DNA from: Batillaria attramentaria
Taxonomy: Eukaryota; Mollusca; Gastropoda; Batillariidae
Length of the DNA: 64,000 nt
Direction of reading: 5' to 3'
Assembly (NCBI GenBank): GCA_018292915.2
Contig: JACVVK020000013.1
Coordinates: 1,080,001 to 1,144,000, forward strand
This document shows, one piece after another, positions 56,130-64,000 of this stretch (position 1 is the stretch's first letter; each line of letters begins with the position of its first letter). The notes under the pieces are model-generated. The model was not told the origin of the DNA and made no database searches. It was given only the letters and a program-made list of their open reading frames with translations. A program made the position numbers and the translations under genes.

Positions 56130-56866
56130 ACGTCGGACGTCGCGTCAGTGCCGAGGTACCGTGGTAACAAGATTTGTCCGATGCAAAGCGTTCTCTTTTG
56201 CACGGTATTGTGTCTACAGTTAGAGAATCAAGCCCTGTTGATGTGTGTGTCTGTGTGTCTGCCTGTCCTCGAAGACTTTGGCTCTTTCTCGAACCGACCG
56301 ACCGACAGACAGACAAACAGAGATAAACAGACAGAGAAAGTTGCTTAAGACAAACCGCACAGCTTTCAATGTCATGAATGTTGTTTCGGCTTTCGTCGCT
56401 GTACGTACATGTTGTTCATCAGACATGTGCACGTTTTGCGTCTTCTGGCTTTGCGCACATAATGCAGACTTCTGCGAGTATATTTCTCAATACATTGAGG
56501 ATGACTTGCAAAATTACGTTACTGGCTGTTAGTAGCGGACATGAAAACCGAGCCACTGAATGCGCGTATTCTGTCTGTTGCAGTGAACAGGACCGCAACA
56601 TTCAAGATCTTTCTCCAAATTCTGCACTCACTGGAATGGAGATCAGTCGCCATTATCCATGACGATTCAAACGGTATGATCTGAACTGGAACTCTCTGAG
56701 TGTGCCTTAAAGTTTGTGATTAGAGCTCTATAGTCATAGGCGTGGTATAAGCAGATTTTAACTGAGTATTAATTCAAACTGGAAATTGAACCGTTGCGGT
56801 AGAGACTTTGAGAATCAATTTTCCCTCAGGTTTTTTTGTTTGTTTATGTTATTTGTTTGTTCGGGT

Positions 56867-56899
<33 letters not shown>

Positions 56900-59800
56900 T
56901 TACTACTTCTTTTTTATCCTTTTCGGGAAATTCGGGCAGCTTCCCCCGGGGGAAGCGCGTCGCCGCGCTGCAGCGCCAATCAGTACCTATCTTTTTTTCT
57001 TTTTCTTTTTTTGACAATTTTGCTGGGGGAGGAAAGCTGGATAACCCGGAGAGCAACCCAACGATGAGCAGCCCGGTAGCCAGGACAAACCGGTGTCACA
57101 TATCACAAGCTCGACCTGGGCTCGAACCCACGCTTCATCGCCATGCATGACATTGGTGACGGCCGTTCAGTAGCGCAGCGGCTTAATCCGACGAAACTTT
57201 GTTTTTGATTGTTTATGTATTTCAATATACACACAAATACACTTGTGAAGAAGACGCTTGAGTCCAACTATGGATCAGCAACTTTTTTTCCCTGCCAGAC
57301 TTGTTCTTTGCATGACAAAATTGTCCACGGTTGCGTCGAACATGTACTCCGAAAGGGATAAATCAAACAGCGTTGTCTTGGCTGCAGGGGTCGATGTAGG
57401 CCATTAGGGACACAGCAGAAGAGCTACTGGTGGACGGGACCAAACACAGACATGGAATCGATAAGATATTGACGGCAACAGCTTTGGTCCAGTGTGTAAA
57501 GAAACACGCCGAGCTTTGATGTTGTCAGGATAGGAATATGGTGATGATGTCCAGCTTTGCCGGCCTCCAGTTTGGGTGGATTTGTTAGTATGGTACAGTG
57601 AACACATAATGCTCCACGGGACAGCACAGGTTGATATCATAACGGTTCGTAAGGCAGGACAGCTGATACCATTAGCACGTCATTGCTGCCCACTTGGTGA
57701 AGTTGAGATGATTCCGTAACAGCGCGTGTGAATATGAAGTTACAGTACAACTGATACCATGTCAGCGTTGGTACAGGAAACTCATAATGGTCCACGAGGC
57801 AGTTTGGTTCGATATCATAACGGTTTGGAAGGCAGCACAGCTGATACCATCACTCCATCAGCATTTCATCGCCGTCCATTTGTCTGACTTTGGGAATGTT
57901 CCCGTACGGCGAGGGGGGGGGGGGAGGGGGGGAGCCGAGATAGTCGAGCGGTAGAACATTTCAACGGACTTTCAATGCTCGGGTCGTGAGTTCGATTCCC
58001 CGATGGGGCCAGATATTTGTGCCGGCCTTTTCCTCGTTGTCCCGTCTTTGATATTACCCTTGTGTGGTGGAAAAGGGTGTTAAACCCCTCGAACACCCAC
58101 CAACCCACCCACCCGTACGGAGTTCACTCACTTAACGGTCAATAAACGGTCACCCATGGCTAAGTCAAACTTCGGAAGTGTCGAACAAAAAATCAATTAC
58201 CCCTGCGTAATCGATTGTACTTATTATAATTTTCAGATTTTCCGGCTCAAAGTCTGATCGACGCCATATCCAGCACAACCCTGATCACTGCCTTTCAGCT
58301 TACCCATCGTCTGAGTTCCACAAGCCGTGCTCGCTTGTACGGAACCCTATTTACAGCCGGTGCACCCAAGAATATAGTTGTCCTTGGAGAGAAGGGCTTC
58401 GTCTTGCAATTCTTTAAAGAGGTAAATTCTGTATAAATACCGGCCTCCATGTTAAGCTCGTACTCCTGTCTTATACATGTTTTCTTCTGTAATGAAGTGG
58501 TTAGCACTTTGGACCATGCATTGTCGGACCCGGATTCAAATCCCAGCTTAGGCAAGCGGGATTTTTTCCCACTTAGGCTGGCTCTTACCCAGAGCGGGTG
58601 TGCCCAGTGGGTAGGCTGTTGCTACACAGCTGAGACTCACCCACTCCACCCACTCCACGAGTGCGCCTTGGGGGATGCTTCCCTTGTTATGACACATCTC
58701 GTGATGTGGATGATATCACGGCCGGTACCGCAGGTGCCGTAGTTCCCGGGCCTGGTTAACGCCGGGATATTTATGTCAGGACGCGCGGAATGCGGACATG
58801 TCACGCAGTCCCAAACCACATACACCTCCATAGCATCATCATACCATCATCCTCATTCATGCATAAAACAAAATTAATTACCCCAGCTTCCAAGCCCTCC
58901 GTGGATTCCACCCATGACCTGGTAGGAATACCACTGGAGCTGGCAAAGAGTTGGGGAAGCAAAAACAACAAACCAAATACAGCAAAGACAAAAAAACCAC
59001 GGACTATATACGTGAATGGGTCTCCTTGTTTGAAAACAAAAAGGGTAAAAACACGCTTAGAGGACAAGAGAGAACTTCAATGTTCTGCTGAGAAGCTTCC
59101 GTAAGGACCAAAATCAAGTACATCACATGTATGAGTGAATGAGTTTGATTCACTTGACCATTTGTCGTGGATGTCAGTGGATGCGCTTTGAGCCGAGCAA
59201 CTGGGTAAAATGTCTACATACAGCCTTCACAAAAAGTTAAGGACCACTTGCAAACATCATTCAACTTTTGTCGTGGTGGCATGCTGGTGTAGTGCTGAAC
59301 ATCGCTGAAACGGCGGCTTATGTAGGCAAACAAATGAGCACAGTTCATAACCAGGGATGCATTCTTTGACCTGCATCTCATTTTTGCCGTGCAGAAAGCC
59401 CTAGGTATCGCTCACTGAACACTGAAACTCGGTCTAGTTTTGCCGAAATTGCACATTTTCAAACGCGCCAAGCATGCTGTGTGACGCGCACGTGCCATCC
59501 ACACAGTGGTCGCCATGTTCACTAATTACCCCTTAACCTTGCTACCGAATTTTACGGGGAAAAATATTATTCGTTTATTTTTTCTGATTTATTGAAACTG
59601 TCACCCATTATGTTGACTGGTCCTTAACTTTTTGTGAAGACTGTATGTCAACATTATTGATATTGTTATCATCAGGTCGTGACGTATGGAGGACACCTCA
59701 TTACCTTCACGTTTCACTGGCTCACGATTATACCACGTGACATACAGGCTTCATTCACAGATATCGGTCAGCATTATGAACATCTGGCGCTGGTTGTGGA

Positions 59801-60786
59801 TGAAGGGGTGAGATCAATCCTCTTTTGTTATTATAAAGATGAAAGTGACGATGACAAAAACAACAACGAATGATTTTTGACAATGACCATGATAACCTAT
59901 CAGCAATAATGATAAAGAAGGCGATGAAATACATTAAATGGTGTTTTGTTGTTGTTGTTGTTTGTTTGTTAGTGTTTTGTTTTGGTTTTTATGTGTGCTT
60001 TGTTTTACGTTACCTGTTTGATGAATGTTGAAAAAGGACCAAAGCGCCATGGATTAGATAAACGCTTACGTCCTTTTTCAAGATGACGGCGGACGAGAAT
60101 CTGTATATAGTAAAACTGGTTTTTTTTTTTTTTTTTTTTTTTGCTTTTGTTTTTAATGCGTCTCCTCTGTCTGCAGTCCCGGCTGGGGCTAAACATTTGC
60201 GCCGGCCTTTTTCTCGTTGCCCCATCTTTGATATCACCCATACGTGGTGGGGGAAAGGACGTTAAACTCCCGAACACCCACCCACACCCACCCTCTGTCT
60301 GCAGCCTAAATACAGCACGACACACAGTACATAAACTGTTAAACTAGGTCAATCATGTTATAGTCCCGTGCCATCATTCACGTCTTCTCCAGTTTCGAAG
60401 CTGTCACCAATAATCATCCAGCGTTTTAGTTCGTTTCCGATTGCTTTGTGTGGCACTAACTGTTTTATTTCCACGCTCTTCATGACGGAAGGAAGGAAGA
60501 TTCGTTCTCAGGACGATGCAGCGCCAGGGGGACACAACTGCGTTGTCTGACGTGACAGAGTGGTCTACCTGTTCTACGCCAGTTTCTGCCGAGCTGGACT
60601 ATGACTCGGTCTTCCCAAACCGTAAATATGGTCTAGGCGGCCGGACTCTGAAGGTTGTCACAATGGTTGTGAGTAAAATTATTAGTTATTCAATCCAGTT
60701 CAGTTCAATTCTTGTCGTTCGATGACTTTTTAAATTTTTTTTATACATTTGACAATGTTACATACAGAACTACAAAATTGTAATCA

Positions 60787-60846
<60 letters not shown>

Positions 60847-63596
60847 GATTCACTTGTGACTGTGTGGGTGCGCGCGTCGCCCGCTCTTTTGTGTTTGTTG
60901 TTGTCGTCATGCTTGTACTTTTTTTTTTCATTTTATCCTTTGTAGTTGTAGCAACGGCAAGTGGTAATACTGGTTTGAGGACCAAAAACTTACGCCTATG
61001 GATAATAAAGGTTCATTTCCTTTCTCTGACGTCTTCAGCTTGGCGCAATACATTCTCCCAGTCCGTGTTTTCATTTACGTGATATTATTTTTTCCAGTGG
61101 GAACCATTCATCATTCGGTACAAGGACGGTAACCGCACGCAGTATACAGGTCTGTGTGTGGATCTGCTAGAGTACATCGCCCGTGACCTAAACTTCACGT
61201 ATGTCATGATTTCAGTCACTACTTTTGCCCTCCCCTTATGTATCACCATCAACCAGGCGAACTGTCCCCAGCCGGGATTCGAACTCACGACCCGAGCATT
61301 GTGAATCCAACGCTCTACCATTCGGCTATAACGGCTCTCCTCGATAGTCTTTATTTTCTGTCAATTGCATTTATTCAAAGAGCAATTCTGAGAGCATTTC
61401 GGGTGAATGCAATTCCGGCGTAAGACTAACAGTACTACAGGAAAGCGTGACATTAAATTTATTGTTTGTTACAGTTACGTGATTTCCGAACCTCCTGATT
61501 TGTCCTGGGGACATCGCCTGCCGAACGGAACCTGGGTTGGGATGACTGCCATGCTGAAACGGAAGGTAGGCTTCACTATGGTGGTAGAACCTGCGTTGGT
61601 ATTTTAAAAAATAAGTTATTCATCCCTCGAGGGGCAATGAAATGTTCAGAAGGGCTCTACAAATAAATAGTACAAAACACTATTAAGAAAGAAAGGAATA
61701 CTCAATAATATAGCAAAAATAAATGTAAATCGTATTTTTTAGAGGCCTTAGAATGAAATGACTTACAAGGCAAATCAATTCATTACTGTAAAACATAGTA
61801 TGGTACGCCATCTCGAATTAAACTAGCTCTAGGGTTAAAGTGTGTTTTTTTTTGTTTGTTTGTTTTTTAAACCAGGAAGCGGGTCCATTCCACCATGGTG
61901 CCTAAACCGTTAGAGAAGGATTTTTTCTACCTTTCTTCGATTCCTTTTTTTTTTCATTTAATTTTGTTTTGGTGTTCTTTTGTCCTAGTCTGGGTTAGGC
62001 CCGTAGCCGTGGGTTAAATTAACCTCGAACTTCTACATGCGGGGCCTTGGACAGTGATATCTTCTGGAATACTAGCACTAGGTCAATAGAAGCGTACTCG
62101 TTGACGCGGCGATCACACTGAGCGCTCCAGCTCAGTGACAACAGTCGAACAATTTTAATGTTCGACCGCTCGCGCAAACTGTAAACAACATTGTATCGCT
62201 TTAAGAGCTGTACTAATCATTAAGACAGAGTATTTCGAGCGTACAGGCGCACTCACGAGCGAAACTGTTCCAGACCTTAAGCTGGCTTAGCCAAGATGGA
62301 ATTATCCCGTTAAACCTTAACCCTAACCTTAAGTTTAACTCTAAACCGAACTATGCAAGCAGAGACGTTTGCCACGAAACTACCGCTGAAGTTCTCGGGC
62401 TCAGGGCCCGAATGTAAAAGTCGAGGTTAATTTAACCCACGGCTACGGGCCTAACCCAGATTAGGACAAAAGAAACCAAAACACAAAATTATATTTTTAA
62501 AAAGTGAGGCGAAGAAAGGAAATAAATCCTTCTATAACGGCTTAGGCGCTAGGCATCTTGCTGGAATGGACCCGCTTCCTGATTTAAAAAAAAATTAAGC
62601 CTAGAGTTAGTTTAGTTCGAAGTTAGACTCTAACCCGGGGCTAAAATCCCTAGTCTCGACTTCTACATGTGGAGCCTGAACTGTACTAACCTTAGCACAG
62701 ACTCGTATTTCCGACTTTAGCACTTACAAGGACAACTGTTCCAAAACACAAGCTGCCTTCTGCGAAGTGTAGAAATTTCAAGACGGAGACCTATGAATTC
62801 TGTTGCTATGCATCTCTAATTTTTTTCACGCATGCGCTCCCTGTTCAGGAAGTCGACCTCGCCCTGGCCGGCATGTCCGTGACGTCAGAGCGCGCCACAG
62901 TGTCCGACTACTCAGAAGGGTTCTACTTCGACGAGCTCGCCCTGCTGGTCAGTCGGCCCACGGAGGAGATAGGGTGGACGTTCTTTCTGCGTCCCTTCCA
63001 CTGGCTGGTCTACATCGCCCTGGGAGGGAGCCTGATCTTTGTCACAGCCGTGTTCGTCTTCCTGGAGCGGCTCGGGGACCAGGCCAACATGAGGAAGGAC
63101 CAGGGAAACATGAGGAGAGACCAGGGAAACATGAGGAGAGACCAGGGCAACATGAGGGGAGACCAGGGCAACATCAGGAGAGACCAGGCAAACATGAGGG
63201 GAGACCAGGGTAACATCAGGAGAGACCAGGCAAACATGAGGGGAGACCAGGGCAACATGAGGGGAGACCAGGGCAACATCAGGAGAGACCAGGCAAACAT
63301 GAGAAGGGACCAGGCAAACATGTGCATGGACGAGGGCAACATGGGAAGGGACCAGGCAAACATGAGAAGGGACCAGGCGAACACGTGGATGGACGATGGC
63401 AACATGAGAATGGACCAGCCACACATGTGGATGGACCAGGGCAACATTAAGAGGGACCAGGGCAACATTAAGAGGGACCAGGGCAACACGAGGAGAGACA
63501 AGGAGGGTGGTGTTTGGCACGGGAGACAACCGCCCAGCGTTGTTGACAGCGTTCTTGGGGCGGTGGAAACACTGTTCGGTGCACTTCTCGGACGAG
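55783..63596 (+). CDS. Ionotropic glutamate receptor-like channel subunit, 3' end beyond window
   Basis: Exons: 55783-55918, 56584-56673, 58237-58421, 59676-59807, 60522-60668, 61098-61198, 61475-61565, 62849-63596; all phases agree. The ATG at 55783 opens a signal peptide (MLLAGLHFFCVCLAV). The amino-terminal domain follows (SLEWRSVAIIHDDSN), then S1 (WEPFIIRYKDGN, GLCVDLLEYIARDLNFTY, EVDLALAGMSVTSERATVSDY with the ligand Arg309) and M1 (residues about 346-366). After M1 come 20 heptad repeats (371-510), then a pore-loop-like SVVDSVLGAVETLFGALLG. M3, S2 and M4 must lie to the right. Two exons (101 and 91 bp) have exactly the same length and phase as in the minus-strand paralogue. The exon at 60522 uses acceptor GATGCAG; an in-frame TGA just upstream excludes a longer 5' end, but GTTCTCAG at 60505-60512 is an out-of-phase alternative. 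Confidence 0.87.
56920..57190 (-). mobile_element. SINE family D
   Basis: Reverse copy: CGGGAAATTCGGGCAGCTTC at the left and CTCGAACCCACGCTTCATCG at the head end. In a receptor intron. Confidence 0.78.
57600..57870 (+). repeat. Diverged tandem duplication, about 178 bp
   Basis: ATAATGCTCCACGGG...GATATCATAACGGTT is repeated as ATAATGGTCCACGAG...GATATCATAACGGTT, each followed by CAGCTGATACCAT. Confidence 0.55.
57932..58111 (+). mobile_element. SINE family A, diverged head
   Basis: GAGCCGAGATAGTCGAGCGG head, GAGTTCGATTCCCC box B; in a receptor intron. Confidence 0.82.
58490..58975 (+). mobile_element. SINE family B, diverged
   Basis: TGAAGTGGTTAGCACTTTGG head with degenerate box B (GGATTCAAATCC), body and A-rich tail. 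In a plus-strand receptor intron. Confidence 0.8.
59221..59643. mobile_element. Tc1/mariner-like non-autonomous element
   Basis: Flanked by TA on both sides (59219-59220, 59644-59645). Left CAGCCTTCACAAAAAGTTAA and right inverse CAGTCTTCACAAAAAGTTAA, each followed by GGACC. 423 bp, no transposase. It ends 32 bp before the receptor exon at 59676. Confidence 0.75.
60172..60294 (+). mobile_element. SINE family A, headless
   Basis: CCCGGCTGGGGCTAAACATT to the CACCC tail, preceded by a T-run. Confidence 0.72.
60791..60847 (+). repeat. (TC)n
   Basis: 57 bp with one CC interruption, in a receptor intron. Confidence 0.95.
61263..61340 (-). mobile_element. SINE family A, head only
   Basis: CCCCAGCCGGGATTCGAACT to CATTCGGCTATAACGGCTC; in a receptor intron. 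Confidence 0.75.
61820..62046 (-). mobile_element. MITE family F1, copy 3, truncated
   Basis: Reverse-orientation copy in a plus-strand receptor intron. It lacks one end (starts at AACTAGCTCTAGGGTT). Confidence 0.65.
62404..62676 (+). mobile_element. MITE family F1, copy 4
   Basis: GGGCCCGAATGTAAAAGTCG at the left. Diverged right end (GACTTCTACATGTGGAGCC). In the intron before the last receptor exon. Confidence 0.65.
63077..63496 (+). repeat. In-frame 21-bp minisatellite, 20 copies, encoding a heptad repeat in the receptor
   Basis: Twenty uninterrupted 21-bp units encode variants of DQGNMRR/DQANMRG; the middle copies are near identical and the right-hand copies more diverged (DEGNMGR, DQANTWM, DQPHMWM). 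It lies between M1 and the pore loop of the plus-strand receptor, a segment that is about 20 residues in the paralogue and cytoplasmic in this channel family. Reading frame is kept throughout. Confidence 0.95.
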
Positions 63597-63935
63597 GTAG
63601 GTAGGAATCAGGCTCTAAGGGTTATTACTATATTATTATTATTATGATGGAACAGTTACGGGATCTCTTTTTCACGTCTTTGTTATTTGTTTCTTTCTTT
63701 CCTAGGAATTTGGGGGCCAGGGGAAGGCGGGGACAGGGGTGGGTGGTAGGGGGTTACGTGATGTAAATATGTACCGAGTAACTGAGCAGTTAGACGACAT
63801 TCATTCATTTTATTCATTCAAAGAGAGAGAGAGAGAGAGGGAGGGAGAGAGAGTAGCCACTGGGTGTGCACGTGCGTAACGAAATAGTGATTGAATGGTG
63901 ACAGAAACAGCCACCAGAACAGTAAGAACCCACTG

Positions 63936-63992
<57 letters not shown>

Positions 63993-64000
63993 CGTGAGCG
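63597..64000. other. Intron of the plus-strand receptor, to window end
   Basis: Begins with donor GTAGGT. Holds (ATT)n, (GA)n at 63822-63854 and (GT)n at 63937-63990; no exon seen. Confidence 0.7.

Noticed and set aside
62912..63529. Long antisense ORFs (205 and 163 aa) opposite the receptor heptad repeat
   Set aside because: A 21-bp repeat is open in several frames by periodicity; the plus frame has M1 and the pore and is the real one.

Overview
The window is eukaryotic nuclear DNA, most likely from a marine mollusc, probably a gastropod. This is inferred from the gene families, the small phase-consistent GT-AG exons, the many tRNA-derived SINEs and the very high density of (AC)n/(GT)n microsatellites. 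There is no prokaryotic, phage or CRISPR signal.

I assembled five protein-coding genes exon by exon, requiring the splice phases to agree at every junction used. From left to right they are: (1) a complete 11-exon GMC flavoprotein oxidoreductase (choline/glucose dehydrogenase-like), minus strand, 11295 to 1770, 594 aa; (2) a complete 11-exon armadillo-type protein ending in a TIR domain, minus strand, 26702 to 17412, 722 aa, keeping the TIR NADase-type glutamate; (3) a complete 5-exon proline racemase/hydroxyproline epimerase/L3HYPDH family enzyme, minus strand, 37814 to 31256, 357 aa, with Cys at both active-site positions; (4) an ionotropic glutamate receptor-like gene, minus strand, 50528 to 41611, lacking its first one or two exons; (5) a second, related receptor gene, plus strand, from 55783 and running off the right edge after 63596. 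Genes 4 and 5 are diverged head-to-head paralogues. Gene 5 carries an in-frame expansion of 20 heptad repeats between M1 and the pore loop.

The rest is mostly repeats. There are five recurring tRNA-headed SINE-like families (A to E below), several MITE-like elements with terminal inverted repeats (hAT-, Tc1/mariner- and Harbinger-like among them), three tandem arrays between the two receptor genes (178/179 bp x6, 55 bp x7, and a 14-bp core x17), a possible solo LTR in gene 3 intron 1, and a segmental duplication carrying an orphan receptor-like exon.

The most interesting points are two introns with complementary (CA)n/(TG)n repeats that should fold the intron ends together, the Cys/Cys racemase active site, the TIR-armadillo protein, the heptad expansion in the receptor, a receptor C-terminus and stop codon supplied by a MITE terminus, and SINE insertions that rebuilt splice acceptors. 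The genes look like unrelated neighbours apart from the two receptors. I see no operon-like system.
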